From Deltaproteobacteria bacterium (lineage in GTDB: Bacteria; Desulfobacterota; BSN033; UBA1163), in NCBI GenBank assembly GCA_016875195.1, contig VGRY01000003.1, forward strand, positions 57,860 to 121,859: a DNA stretch of 64,000 bases. Reading direction: 5' to 3'. The notes under the pieces are model-generated. The model did not search any database, had not been told where the DNA came from, and saw only the letters and a list, made by a program, of their open reading frames with translations. Made by a program: the position numbers and the translations under genes. Numbering within the stretch: position 1 is the stretch's first letter; every line of letters starts with the position of its first letter. Shown one piece after another: positions 18,677-28,733 of the stretch.

Positions 18677-19330
18677 TCATTTCTTCTTCATTGATGGTTT
18701 ATATAAGCCTGCTAAATCTGCCCCGATCAAACCTGTCTGATAGGTGCGTTCATCCACTACCGAAAGTTTGGACACCATCGACTGTGTAAGAAGAGGAATC
18801 TTCCGGATTCTATCCAATCTCTGCGCAATCTGTTCAAGAGATTCATCGCCTGTCATCCAATTCCATTTATCAAAAACTTTTAGATTTAGGGGAAGACTAT
18901 AACTTCGCAAGGTTTTCTCCCGATCCACATTATAAAACTGCTCAAAGTAGGACATCACCAGCTCTCGCAAGTTTCGGTAAACAGGCTCCCGAAACCGCAA
19001 TCCGACATAATTTGATTTGGCCACTGCCCCCCAGTGGCCATTACGTTTGTATAAGGTCAGAAGGTGATCGTCATCTCTGCCGTTTGGAACCATTTCTAAA
19101 ATCATGGGAACATGACCCAGGTGCTCCAGAGTTGCTGCTGCAAACAGAGCACCATCAAAGCAGTGCGCAACCCTTTCTCTGAGGACACGCAACGGACAAC
19201 GGTACAGATGCTCCGTGCTGTAGGGAATCTCATCGAGAAACGTCTGAATCCGGGTGGGAGTGGTGAGAGTTTCAAAAAATCGAAGTTCGGATTCGCTCAA
19301 CTGCTGTCTAAAGTTTAAGAGGGATGACAT
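18677..19330 (-). CDS. Hypothetical protein, possibly transglutaminase-like
   Basis: HCFDGALFAAATLEHLGHVPMILEM ... DDDHLLTLYKRNGHWGAVAKSNY has a Cys/His/Asp layout suggestive of transglutaminase-like folds. Confidence 0.5.
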   Translation of the reverse strand: MSSLLNFRQQLSESELRFFETLTTPTRIQTFLDEIPYSTEHLYRCPLRVLRERVAHCFDGALFAAATLEHLGHVPMILEMVPNGRDDDHLLTLYKRNGHWGAVAKSNYVGLRFREPVYRNLRELVMSYFEQFYNVDREKTLRSYSLPLNLKVFDKWNWMTGDESLEQIAQRLDRIRKIPLLTQSMVSKLSVVDERTYQTGLIGADLAGLYKPSMKKK

Positions 19331-19457
19331 TGGAGACCTTTAATAACAAATTCGTAAAAAGCTGGCAAGAGAATTCTACCGTTTTTTTAAATGGTTCTTG
19401 ACAACCATGGGAAATCATAATAGTCTTTATCAAAAATTCCGCAAGAAGGAGGTTGTT

Positions 19458-19745
19458 ATGAAACGTCTTATCATCGTGATCGGAATTCTTGTTTTAGTAG
19501 TGGCTTTTGCCTATGCCCGTGCACCAAAGAGCGATTATCAGTGGACAGGATCTGTCGTCGAGGTGGATAGTGACCATATCATCGTCCAAAAGGGAGATGA
19601 AAAATGGGAATTCGCTCATGATAAAGATACAAAAACAACTGGCGAACTCAAGGCTGGAGCAAAAGTGACAGTTAAATACCTCATGAAAGCGACAAGCATT
19701 GAGGTTAAAGAAGAGGCCAAAAAACCTGCTCCTAAAAAGAAATAA
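19458..19745 (+). CDS. Small exported hypothetical protein
   Basis: RBS aaggagg then MKRLIIVIGILVLVVAFAYARAPKSDYQWTGSVVEVDSDHIIVQKGDEKWEF. Confidence 0.6.
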   Translation: MKRLIIVIGILVLVVAFAYARAPKSDYQWTGSVVEVDSDHIIVQKGDEKWEFAHDKDTKTTGELKAGAKVTVKYLMKATSIEVKEEAKKPAPKKK

Positions 19746-19828
19746 CTTTTTTTCTCAATTTCTGGAGTCTACGAAGGCGAATAAAGGAATTAACAAAACT
19801 GAGCGGCGAAACCTTACTTGGTATAGCG

Positions 19829-20374
19829 GTGGGCATTGGTTTAAGTGCCGCTTGCGGCTTCAGGGTATTTGTTCCATTACTCGCCATCAATATCGCCGCT
19901 CTCACCGGATACCTCCAACTGGCTCCGGGTTTTGAATGGGTCGGGAGCTACCCTGCGACCCTAGCCTTCGGAACAGCAACCATCGTTGAAATCCTCGCCT
20001 ATTATATCCCCTGGTTAGATCATGTATTGGACCTGGTGACCTCCCCTGCTGCCATCATTGCGGGGACGATGATTACCGCTTCAATGGTGATGGAGCTGTC
20101 CCCCTTTCTGAAATGGACATTAGCCATTATCGCAGGCGGAGGGGCAGCAGCACTGTTTCAGGGGGTCACTGTCGCACTTCGAACCAAGTCCTCAGCTCTC
20201 ACCGGGGGATTGGGAAACCCTCTGATTTCCACCGTTGAGGTGGTCGGATCAATGGTCACTTCCCTTTTAGCCATTATCGTCCCGATCCTATGTTTGCTTC
20301 TCCTTGCCCTGCTTTGTTTTTGGATCATCCGTAAAACAGGCCGTTTCTTCTTAGGAAGAATGAAAATACGATAG
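19829..20374 (+). CDS. DUF4126-like membrane protein
   Basis: GIGLSAACGFRVFVPLLAINIAALTGYLQLAPGFEWVGS ... ALTGGLGNPLISTVEV; real start probably slightly upstream with a non-ATG codon. Confidence 0.7.
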   Translation: MGIGLSAACGFRVFVPLLAINIAALTGYLQLAPGFEWVGSYPATLAFGTATIVEILAYYIPWLDHVLDLVTSPAAIIAGTMITASMVMELSPFLKWTLAIIAGGGAAALFQGVTVALRTKSSALTGGLGNPLISTVEVVGSMVTSLLAIIVPILCLLLLALLCFWIIRKTGRFFLGRMKIR

Positions 20375-20383
20375 GAGACCCAC

Positions 20384-21157
20384 ATGCCATACCTAATGAA
20401 AAAAGGGTTCCTTTATGATTTGGAGGATGCCTTTGAGATGCTCATGGATTATGATGTCATCTTCATCGGAGAAGAACATGGAGATAGAATGTCTCACAAT
20501 GCAGAGCTCCTGATCCTTAAAGGTCTATCAAAATGGGATCCAAAAATCATACTTGCCCTTGAAATGTTTGAGCGCGATGTCCAAGAATCGCTCGATGCTT
20601 ATCTTAAAGGAGAAATATCAGAGGTAAAATTTCTTAAACAATCCCGGCCCTGGCCCGACTATAAAAGAGATTATCGTCCCCTCATTGAATGGGCAAAGAA
20701 GAAAAAGATCCCAGTGGTTGCGGCAAACATCCCTCGAAGGGCAGCTGCAGCCGTTTCTACAGCAAATAAGATTTCCTCGGCCGTCGTGGGACAAGATAAA
20801 ATCTATCTTCCTAAAACCGTATATCTCAAATCAAAAGAATATTATGAACGGTTTGTTTCATCAATGGATGTGATGCCCCATGGCACCCCCATGAAAAGTA
20901 TTAACACCGAAGGACTTTACAAGGCACAGGTTTTAAAAGATGCGGTGATGGCCGCTTCGCTTGAACCATTTTTAGACCGCCAGATTCTCTTCTGCTGTGG
21001 GCATTTTCACTCCGACTATCATCTGGGTATTCCATATCAACTAAGAAAAAAACATCCAGCGCTCAAAATCGCAGTCATCGCCATGGCCACAACAGTAGAT
21101 TCTCTGTCCATGAAAGATCGCTCAAGGGTCGCAGATTTCATCTGGGTCGAGGAGTAA
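20384..21157 (+). CDS. ChaN-like (haem-binding uptake/TraB-Tiki-like) protein
   Basis: DVIFIGEEHGDRMSHNAELLILKGL ... ALEMFERDVQESLDAYL ... FCCGHFHSDYHLGIPYQL. Confidence 0.8.
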   Translation: MPYLMKKGFLYDLEDAFEMLMDYDVIFIGEEHGDRMSHNAELLILKGLSKWDPKIILALEMFERDVQESLDAYLKGEISEVKFLKQSRPWPDYKRDYRPLIEWAKKKKIPVVAANIPRRAAAAVSTANKISSAVVGQDKIYLPKTVYLKSKEYYERFVSSMDVMPHGTPMKSINTEGLYKAQVLKDAVMAASLEPFLDRQILFCCGHFHSDYHLGIPYQLRKKHPALKIAVIAMATTVDSLSMKDRSRVADFIWVEE

Positions 21158-21387
21158 CCTCGAGCCGGGGTTCCTTACCCAAAAGGCCTCTTTCGAAGAC
21201 CAGCCTGATTCTGCGATATTCTCCACAGTCAATTCATAAAGCAATACTGTATTTTCATCGTTCAACATGAGCTAAACTATATTGACAATTGAAGAAATTT
21301 AGGGTTAGATGGTATCGGGTTAGATGAAATATCTATTTAAAAATCAAGGGTTAATTCACCTGTCACTTCGTTTGAGAGGAAAATTCC

Positions 21388-22905
21388 ATGCCACTTCAAA
21401 TCGGTTTTGACAATGAGAAATATCTCGGGGAGCAAACGGCCGCGATCATGGAACGGGTCACCCGTTTTGACAATAAATTATATCTCGAATTTGGTGGGAA
21501 GTTGTTATTCGACTACCATGCCTCCCGGGTATTGCCAGGTTTCGACCCCAATGTGAAGATGCGTCTGCTTCAGAAGCTTCGGGATAAATCCGAGGTGGTG
21601 CTCTGTATCTATGCCGGAGATATCGAACGGAAAAAGGTGAGGGCTGATTTTGGTATTACCTATGATTCGGATGCCTTGAAGCTGATTGACGATCTCAGGG
21701 ATTGGGGAATCGGAGTGGTGGGAGTGGTCATTACCCGTTATGAGAATCAACCAACTGCAACCATATTTAAAAAGAAATTGGAACGCAGAAACATTCAGGT
21801 CTATACCCATCCATTTACCAAAGGATACCCGACCGATGTGGATACGATTGTGAGCGATGAGGGGTATGGCGCCAATGAGTATATTCAGACCACCAAACCC
21901 ATCGTGGTGGTCACAGGACCTGGCCCCAATAGTGGAAAACTGGCCACCTGTCTGTCCCAGATCTACCATGAACACCGTCGAGGAAACCATGCGGGGTATG
22001 CCAAATTTGAAACGTTTCCTATCTGGAATCTTCCTCTAAAACATCCTGTCAATATCGCATACGAGGCGGCCACCGCCGATATCAAGGACTTCAACATGAT
22101 CGATTCCTTTCATCTCGAAGCCTATAATGAAAAGTCGGTGAACTATAACCGAGATGTCGAGGCTTTCCCAGTGCTCAGGCGGATTATCGAAAAGATCACC
22201 GGAGAGCATTCCTTTTATAAATCACCTACGGATATGGGCGTCAATCGGGCTGGATTTGGAATCGTCAACGATGAAGCGGTCAGGGTAGCTGCCATCCAGG
22301 AGATTATCCGGCGGTATTTCCGCTACGCCTGCGAATACGCCATTGGATTTACCGATAAAGAGACCGTCCAGAGAGTGGAACTCCTGCTCGAAGACCTGGA
22401 TGCAAAAACAGAAGACAGGATTGTTGTCAAACATGCAAGAGAAGCCGCCCTGGAGGCTGAAAAGAGTGGTAAGGGAAATGAAGGCATCTTTTGCGGTGCA
22501 GCAATCGAATTGCCCAGCGGAACCATCGTTACAGGGAAGAATTCTCCGCTGATGCATTCTGCCTCAGCATTAGTTTTGAATGCGGTGAAACAGTTAGCCA
22601 ACATCCCTGATACCATGCACCTGCTTCCTCCCAATATTATGGAATCCATCAGCCACTTCAAAAAGGATGTGCTCCGTGGGAAGATGGTGAGCCTCGATCT
22701 CGAGGAAACATTGATCGCCCTGAGCATCAGCGCTACGATGAACCCTGCTGCTCAGATGGCTGTTGAAAAACTGAAAGAGTTATCCGGCTGCGAAGTTCAT
22801 ATGACCCATATCCCCACACCGGGGGATGAGGCCGGCCTCCGGAAATTGGGAGTGAACCTGACAAGCGATCCGGACTTCGCCACCAAACACCTCTTCGGAA
22901 GGTAA
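21388..22905 (+). CDS. DUF1846 family protein
   Basis: [24 protein letters not shown] ... [18 protein letters not shown] ... [50 protein letters not shown]. Confidence 0.88.
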   Translation: MPLQIGFDNEKYLGEQTAAIMERVTRFDNKLYLEFGGKLLFDYHASRVLPGFDPNVKMRLLQKLRDKSEVVLCIYAGDIERKKVRADFGITYDSDALKLIDDLRDWGIGVVGVVITRYENQPTATIFKKKLERRNIQVYTHPFTKGYPTDVDTIVSDEGYGANEYIQTTKPIVVVTGPGPNSGKLATCLSQIYHEHRRGNHAGYAKFETFPIWNLPLKHPVNIAYEAATADIKDFNMIDSFHLEAYNEKSVNYNRDVEAFPVLRRIIEKITGEHSFYKSPTDMGVNRAGFGIVNDEAVRVAAIQEIIRRYFRYACEYAIGFTDKETVQRVELLLEDLDAKTEDRIVVKHAREAALEAEKSGKGNEGIFCGAAIELPSGTIVTGKNSPLMHSASALVLNAVKQLANIPDTMHLLPPNIMESISHFKKDVLRGKMVSLDLEETLIALSISATMNPAAQMAVEKLKELSGCEVHMTHIPTPGDEAGLRKLGVNLTSDPDFATKHLFGR

Positions 22906-22938
22906 TTCACATGGATTCTCACACATCCGGATAATGAT

Positions 22939-23166
22939 TTATGCCTGTACTTTTTGGAGCCTTTCGGCTATCCAAACCTTAATAATCGACTGCCGTGTGA
23001 CTCCGAGTCGGCGTGACTCTTTATCTAAGGATTCAATCATCCATTTGGGCAAATCCACATTCACCCTTCTTTGGTCCCTTCCGGGCCTGGATGCCCGAGA
23101 TAAATCTAAATACTTCGAAATATCCCCTCCCTTATCAAACTTTTTATCCAGTTCTTTAGCTTTCAT
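22939..23166 (-). CDS. BrnA-like antitoxin (ribbon-helix-helix)
   Basis: RRVNVDLPKWMIESLDKESRRLGVTRQSIIKVWIAERL, overlapping the upstream BrnT ORF. Confidence 0.82.
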   Translation of the reverse strand: MKAKELDKKFDKGGDISKYLDLSRASRPGRDQRRVNVDLPKWMIESLDKESRRLGVTRQSIIKVWIAERLQKVQA

Positions 23167-23416
23167 AAAATTCTATCTCCTCTTTGCGCGACCGCCGCAC
23201 GGAAATGATCCTCACCTTCTTCTCCCTATAAGTGACGATCGCTGACCAATGTTTTTCCCCCATTTTGCCGATGACGACAAATCTTGACTCATCTTCAGCC
23301 TTTGCTGGGATTTCCATTCTATCAGGATCGTCCCAAAGGAGTTGAGCCTCCACGAAATCAATCCCGTGTTTTTCTTTGTTCCTTTTACTTTTAAACTCAT
23401 CGTATTCAAATTCCAT
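23156..23416 (-). CDS. BrnT-like toxin
   Basis: MEFEYDEFKSKRNKEKHGIDFVEAQLLWDDPDRMEIPA ... VRIISVRRSRKEEIEFYE. Confidence 0.85.
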   Translation of the reverse strand: MEFEYDEFKSKRNKEKHGIDFVEAQLLWDDPDRMEIPAKAEDESRFVVIGKMGEKHWSAIVTYREKKVRIISVRRSRKEEIEFYES

Positions 23417-23534
23417 AATTGTATAATAAATATACTATTTCTATCCCATTTGTCAATATATTTTGTCATTTATGGGATAAATAGGATAAAGAGTCACCCC
23501 ACTTTTAAAAATACAAAACGTGAAGGTCTGGTGA

Positions 23535-24716
23535 CTAATTCTTCCAGGAGTGAGTGAGAAAGCGGGCTATTCTTTCCATGGCCGGTTCAAGAATATTACG
23601 TTCTGCAGCATAGCAGATTCGGACCGATCCCTCACCACCGGCTCCGAAAGCCACTCCCGGTGCTAATCCAACGCGAGTCTCCTCTAAAAGCTTTCTGCAG
23701 AAGGCAAAAGAGTCTTTCAGCCCTTCGATTTTGGGAAAAAGGTAGAAGGCTCCATCAGGTGAGGGGACAGTCATCCCTGGAATCTGGCGAAGGCTGGTGA
23801 GACAGAAGTCCCGGTTATCTTTTAGACGAACAAGCATCTTCTTCAGTTCTTCTTCTCCCTGAGCCAGGGCGATTTGAGCTGCTCGCTGGACAAAGCTGGC
23901 TGCATGGGAGACAATGAATTCGTTGAGCTGTCCTGCTTTTTCACCAACGTCATGTCGTGCGACAAGCCAACCGACCCGCCAACCCGTCATGCAATAGGCT
24001 TTTGAAAAAGACTGGACCACAATCACCGCATCCTCCCGGTTAGCCTTACGCAAAATCGAAGGCGCAGCGATTCCAGGCTCTGGACCCCGATAATAGAGAC
24101 GATCATAGACCTCATCCGCAAGCAACCACAGGTCATGACGCCGGGCAAATTCTAAGAGTCCTGTTTGTTCATCTTCTGTAGCAACCCACCCGAGTGGATT
24201 CGAAGGCGAGGTGTAGACCAAAAGCCGGGTACGGGGTGTGACGGCAGCCTTGAGGGCGTCAAAGTCAACTGCATATCGGTCGTTACGGAGAACCAGGGGA
24301 ATTTCCACGGGAATGGCATTGTACATCTTAATGATTGCGTAACCATTCGGCCAGGCCGGTGTCAGCACAATCGCCTCATCTCTCGGATTGAGTCCGCAAC
24401 GGATGGCCACATTGAGGGCTTGTACACCAGAGCAGGTGACAACGATCTCCGATTGAGGATCAAGATCTACTCCCTGGGTTCTCTTGTAATATTTGCCTAA
24501 TTCCTGACGTAAGCCGGGTAAACCTGCGTTTTCAGTATAGAAGGTATACCCTTCCTCAATCGCTTTTGAGGCAGCACGTTTTATGTATTCCGGTGTGGGA
24601 AGGTTCGATTCCCCAAAATATAATTTCAGGACACCTTCCATTTTCATTGCAATATCTGCCAACTCGCGGATGCGTGATTGAGGAACATGGAGCGCCGACG
24701 AAGCAACAGTAGTCAT
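23535..24716 (-). CDS. Class I/II pyridoxal-phosphate aminotransferase
   Basis: YTSPSNPLGWVATEDEQ, LLADEVYDRLYYRG, SFSKAYCMTGWRVGWLVA. Confidence 0.9.
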   Translation of the reverse strand: MTTVASSALHVPQSRIRELADIAMKMEGVLKLYFGESNLPTPEYIKRAASKAIEEGYTFYTENAGLPGLRQELGKYYKRTQGVDLDPQSEIVVTCSGVQALNVAIRCGLNPRDEAIVLTPAWPNGYAIIKMYNAIPVEIPLVLRNDRYAVDFDALKAAVTPRTRLLVYTSPSNPLGWVATEDEQTGLLEFARRHDLWLLADEVYDRLYYRGPEPGIAAPSILRKANREDAVIVVQSFSKAYCMTGWRVGWLVARHDVGEKAGQLNEFIVSHAASFVQRAAQIALAQGEEELKKMLVRLKDNRDFCLTSLRQIPGMTVPSPDGAFYLFPKIEGLKDSFAFCRKLLEETRVGLAPGVAFGAGGEGSVRICYAAERNILEPAMERIARFLTHSWKN

Positions 24717-24830
24717 ATGGGTTTCAACTCCTCATTTAAAATTTAAAACCATCCAGATGTCTCACATTTCAAGCGAGTATAACTGGCAAATAGTATATGG
24801 TGTCAAGAATGAAAACGGTCATACCTGACA

Positions 24831-26069
24831 ATGAAGTTCTCTATTGACACTGGAATGTGCGTGAGGTTATTGACCATACAAAGATCAGCATTTTCTACGG
24901 AATGGAGAAATAAAACCTCTGTGCTTCGAGTCGATGAACGTTTAATGATCCGGGTCGCTCCCTTTGGAATGGATCTGGTCTTGAGTGGATACTACCTCGC
25001 TGCTCCTCTTTTACTGATCGAGTTCAAGGCAAATCCTGTTCAGCTTGGTCTGGTGGGAAGCATTACAGCAGCGGTCCACATGGTTCTGGCCCACCGCATG
25101 GGCCCTTTGTCTGACCGGTTCGGCCGCCGCCGACTCATTCTGTTGGGTCCCTTACTCTTTACTTTGTCATGCCTGGTTGCGGCGATCGCCAACCACATTG
25201 GGGTCATCCTTCTCCTCTCTGGCATCAACGGACTCTGCCTCTCTCTATTCTGGCCTTCCTTTCAGGCATGGGTGGCAGACCATCAAACAGAGGGAAGCCT
25301 CGCCAGGGATATCGGAACGATGAATATGGCATGGACAGCTTCCCATCTTATCGGCCCAATTATCTCAGGGTTTCTTTTCGCTTTCCACCCAAGGTTCCCT
25401 TTTTTCTTTGCTGCCACCCTTTCTTTTGTGTTGCTCCTATTGAGCTATAGGTCTATCTATGACCGGCCTAGTAAAATGAAGGGGAAGGAATCCATAGCGG
25501 AAACTCCTATACAGCCCTGGCATAAAACCTTCCTTTATTCTGCCTGGATTGCCAACTTCATGTCCTGGTTCATTCTTGGAAACGCACGATATCAGTTTCC
25601 CAAACTGGCTCGAGAACTCGGCAGCGGGCCACAGATGGTTGGCTTGCTCATCGGTTGTCTTGGATTCTCTCTGTTTTTAGGCTTCTGGCTTCTTCGTGGA
25701 AGCGAACTCTGGTACTTTCGCAGGCGTTACCTATTCGGCGCTCAGGCCCTGGTTGCATTAGGGCTTTTGATAATCTACTCTACCAGCTCTCCGATGTTCT
25801 TTGCCCTCGCCCTCATCTTGATCGGCCTCTCTACCAGTGTCACCTACTACTCCAGTCTCCTTTACGCCATCCGGCTCTCCGCACAGAAAGGAAAGGGAAC
25901 GGGCTATCATGAATCCATTCTGAGTATAGGAGCTCTCGCAGGACCCATCCTCGGCGGCCTCGGTGCCCACCTCTTTAACCTTCGAATCCCCTACCTGATC
26001 TGCCTCTTTTTTCTTCTAATTGCTGTTGCCTTTGAAATAACCCTCGTCAGGAAAAAAGAGACACGTTGA
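24831..26069 (+). CDS. MFS transporter
   Basis: HRMGPLSDRFGRRRLILLGPLLFTLSCLVAA, 10-12 TM pattern; start may be internal (about 24945, MIRVAPFGMDLV). Confidence 0.82.
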   Translation: MKFSIDTGMCVRLLTIQRSAFSTEWRNKTSVLRVDERLMIRVAPFGMDLVLSGYYLAAPLLLIEFKANPVQLGLVGSITAAVHMVLAHRMGPLSDRFGRRRLILLGPLLFTLSCLVAAIANHIGVILLLSGINGLCLSLFWPSFQAWVADHQTEGSLARDIGTMNMAWTASHLIGPIISGFLFAFHPRFPFFFAATLSFVLLLLSYRSIYDRPSKMKGKESIAETPIQPWHKTFLYSAWIANFMSWFILGNARYQFPKLARELGSGPQMVGLLIGCLGFSLFLGFWLLRGSELWYFRRRYLFGAQALVALGLLIIYSTSSPMFFALALILIGLSTSVTYYSSLLYAIRLSAQKGKGTGYHESILSIGALAGPILGGLGAHLFNLRIPYLICLFFLLIAVAFEITLVRKKETR

Positions 26070-26104
26070 TTTGATTATTTGTACAAAATATGTATAATAA
26101 ATGT

Positions 26105-26383
26105 ATGAAGTTTGGTTGGGATGAGGAAAAAAGCAGAACCAATCGGGATAAGCACGGGATTGATTTCGAGACTGCCAAGAATTTATGGGTGGATGAGGAC
26201 CGAATTGAAATTCATGCACCCCATCCTATAGAAAACAGGAGGATTATCATCGCCAAGTTTCGTAACAAGATATGGGCTGCCATATATACCTTACGCAATG
26301 ATACGATTCGCATCATATCGGTAAGGCGTGCAAGGGAGAGAGAGGTAAATCTTTATGAAAAGGAAAAAATTAGCGATAAGTAG
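26105..26383 (+). CDS. BrnT-like toxin (second module)
   Basis: MKFGWDEEKSRTNRDKHGIDFETAKNLWVDEDRIEIHAPHPIENRRIIIAKFRNKIWAAIYTLRNDTIRIISVRRAREREVNLYEK. Confidence 0.85.
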   Translation: MKFGWDEEKSRTNRDKHGIDFETAKNLWVDEDRIEIHAPHPIENRRIIIAKFRNKIWAAIYTLRNDTIRIISVRRAREREVNLYEKEKISDK

Positions 26384-26621
26384 CGCAGAATTGGACCGCC
26401 GTTTTGATTCTGGGGAAGATATCCACGACCTTATTGACATGTCAAAAACTACTGTAATTCGCCAGGGGAAAAAAGTTCGTATTACCCTTGATGTTGCAGA
26501 ATCCCTGGTGAAAGATATTGATGACATTCGAAAGAGAATAGGTGTTGACCGTGGTGCGTTGATAAAAGTTTGGCTTCACGAAAAAGTAAAACAGGAAAAA
26601 ACTGTCCAAACCGGCAAATAG
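26355..26621 (+). CDS. BrnA-like antitoxin (second module)
   Basis: LDRRFDSGEDIHDLIDMSKTTVIRQGKKVRITLDVAESLVKDIDDIRKRIGVDRGALIKVWLHEKV; overlaps the BrnT 3' end. Confidence 0.82.
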   Translation: MKRKKLAISSAELDRRFDSGEDIHDLIDMSKTTVIRQGKKVRITLDVAESLVKDIDDIRKRIGVDRGALIKVWLHEKVKQEKTVQTGK

Positions 26622-26638
26622 AAAACTTTAGAGTTCCT

Positions 26639-26731
26639 CTAATAATGCCATTCCTACGCAAGCAGGAACCCAGAAAGGTTCGAAATAACTCGACTCCCGC
26701 TTTCGCGGGAGTGACGAATTCGGAATTATTA
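26639..26731. repeat. Palindromic dispersed-type repeat (cctacgcaagcagg / actcccgctttcgcgggagt)
   Basis: Hairpin actcccgctttcgcgggagt with outer arms taataatgcc...ggaattatta. Confidence 0.6.
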
Positions 26732-26980
26732 GCGGTTCCCTTTAGAGTTGGCGAAACCTCTTTTAAAACACTTTTCCTCTGCTACTACTCTTACGGAAAG
26801 ATTTCCCCATTTTCCCCTTGTCTCGCTGTTTCATTTCTGATATACAAGGTTACTAAATACAAACTCTTTGGAATTGTCCCCTCACCCCCTCCTTCTCCCC
26901 TCGAAGGGGAGAGGGGAAAGGTGAGGAGTAGTCAGGCTGTTGTCAAAATAAATATTTCCTTCGTATGAGTCGAGACGGCT

Positions 26981-28513
26981 ATGTTAGCTCGTGTGTTTAG
27001 CAGTTCGGTTTTTGGAATCGATGCCTATGTGGTGGAGGTTGAGGTTGACATCGCACAGGGTCTTCCTGCCTTTGCAACGGTCGGTCTTCCCGAAGGCGCG
27101 GTTAAGGAATCCAAGGACAGGGTCAAAGCCGCCACAAAAAATTGTGGTTATGACTTTCCCTCAAGGCGAATCACCGTCAACCTTGCTCCTGCCGATATCA
27201 AAAAAGAAGGCGCTGCCTTTGACCTCCCCATGGCCATCGGTATACTGGCTGCTACAGAAGTGGTCCAGAAGACAAAGCTGGACCGATATTTTATCATGGG
27301 TGAACTCTCCCTCGACGGTCAGGTCAAACCGATCAAGGGGTCTCTTTCCATTGCCGTAGCTGCAAGAAATGCTGGTATCCGCGGAGTCCTGCTTCCGAGG
27401 GATAATTCGAAAGAGGCTGCAGTGGTCAAAGGGGTTGAAGTTCTTCCACTGGATACCCTTTCAGACTGTGTCGAATTTTTAAATGGCACTCTTCATATCG
27501 ATCCAGTTATCCTGGACCTTGACGAAGTTTTTAAGACGGAGATGAATTACCCTGTCGACTTCAATGAGGTGAAAGGCCAGGAACATGTGAAGCGATGCCT
27601 GGAAGTAGCGGCTGCTGGCGGACACAATGTAATCATGGTTGGTCCTCCAGGTTCGGGAAAGACCATGCTGGCAAAACGACTTCCCACGATCCTGCCGGAT
27701 ATGAATTTTGAGGAAAGTATTGAGACAACGAAGATTCACAGTGTACTGGGGTTGCTCCCCCCGGACAGGGCCCTCATTGTCACACGGCCTTTCCGGAACC
27801 CCCATCATACGGTATCAGATGCAGGCCTGATCGGAGGAGGGCAGATTCCGAAACCGGGCGAAGTCAGCCTCTCCCATAACGGCGTTCTCTTTCTCGATGA
27901 ACTGCCCGAATTTAAAAAGAATGTCCTGGAGGTGATGCGTCAACCATTGGAAGAGGAAAGAGTAACGATCTCCCGAGCCGCCACCTCCCTCACCTACCCT
28001 GCCCGGTTTATGCTCGTTTCCGCGATGAACCCCTGCCCGTGCGGTTATTACAGCGACCCCAACAACGAATGTAACTGCACCATTCCCCAAATTCAGCGCT
28101 ACCGGTCAAAAATCTCCGGCCCTCTCATGGATCGCATCGATATTCATGTCGAAGTCCCGGCAGTGAAATACCGGGACCTTGCAAGTCGTGATTCTGGAGA
28201 ATCGTCCCGCGAGATCAAGGGAAGGGTTGACCAAGCTCGAAGGGTTCAACTCGAACGATTCAAAGGGATGAAGATTTACTGTAATGCCCAGATGACGAAC
28301 CGGCATATCAAAAAATACTGCCAGATTGACGAAACGAGTCAAAAATTGTTGGAAGTAGCGATTGATAAATTCGGATTAAGCGCCCGGGCCTACACGCGAA
28401 TATTAAAGGTCGCTCGTACGATCGCCGACCTTGAAGGTCAGGAGAACATCCAACCTGCTCACCTCTCCGAAGCCATCCAGTACCGCACCCTGGATCGAAA
28501 TCTGATTGGATAG
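26981..28513 (+). CDS. YifB family Mg-chelatase-like AAA+ ATPase (ComM-like)
   Basis: [81 protein letters not shown]. Confidence 0.94.
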   Translation: MLARVFSSSVFGIDAYVVEVEVDIAQGLPAFATVGLPEGAVKESKDRVKAATKNCGYDFPSRRITVNLAPADIKKEGAAFDLPMAIGILAATEVVQKTKLDRYFIMGELSLDGQVKPIKGSLSIAVAARNAGIRGVLLPRDNSKEAAVVKGVEVLPLDTLSDCVEFLNGTLHIDPVILDLDEVFKTEMNYPVDFNEVKGQEHVKRCLEVAAAGGHNVIMVGPPGSGKTMLAKRLPTILPDMNFEESIETTKIHSVLGLLPPDRALIVTRPFRNPHHTVSDAGLIGGGQIPKPGEVSLSHNGVLFLDELPEFKKNVLEVMRQPLEEERVTISRAATSLTYPARFMLVSAMNPCPCGYYSDPNNECNCTIPQIQRYRSKISGPLMDRIDIHVEVPAVKYRDLASRDSGESSREIKGRVDQARRVQLERFKGMKIYCNAQMTNRHIKKYCQIDETSQKLLEVAIDKFGLSARAYTRILKVARTIADLEGQENIQPAHLSEAIQYRTLDRNLIG

Positions 28514-28562
28514 ATGATCAGCGGAAAAATCCCTCGCCATGGAGAATCTGAAAAACAATATC

Positions 28563-28708
28563 TTAAACAGGCTGTTGCCCAAATAAATTTCATGCTTCGA
28601 TCCCGCGATTTGCGGGACATGATCGGAGAGGATGCATAATTTCAATAAATCACCGTTCGCCCTGAGCCTGTCGTAGGGTTAACGGTGATTTTGGTAACAG
28701 CCCGTTAA
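28563..28708. repeat. MITE-like element with AACAGGCTGTTGCC / GGTAACAGCCCGTT terminal inverted repeats
   Basis: 12/14 complementary ends, internal hairpin caccgtt...aacggtg. Confidence 0.55.
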
Positions 28709-28733
28709 GGTTCGACCTCAGAATTGCTGAAAA

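Noticed and set aside
21505-21990. 161-aa antisense ORF opposite the DUF1846 gene
   Set aside because: Shadow ORF of a conserved gene, no motifs or RBS.
24831-24944. Extended N-terminus of the MFS gene (MKFSIDTGMCVRLLTIQRS...)
   Set aside because: Hydrophilic, unlike MFS N-termini; an internal start near MIRVAPFGMD is likelier, so no special N-terminal domain is claimed.
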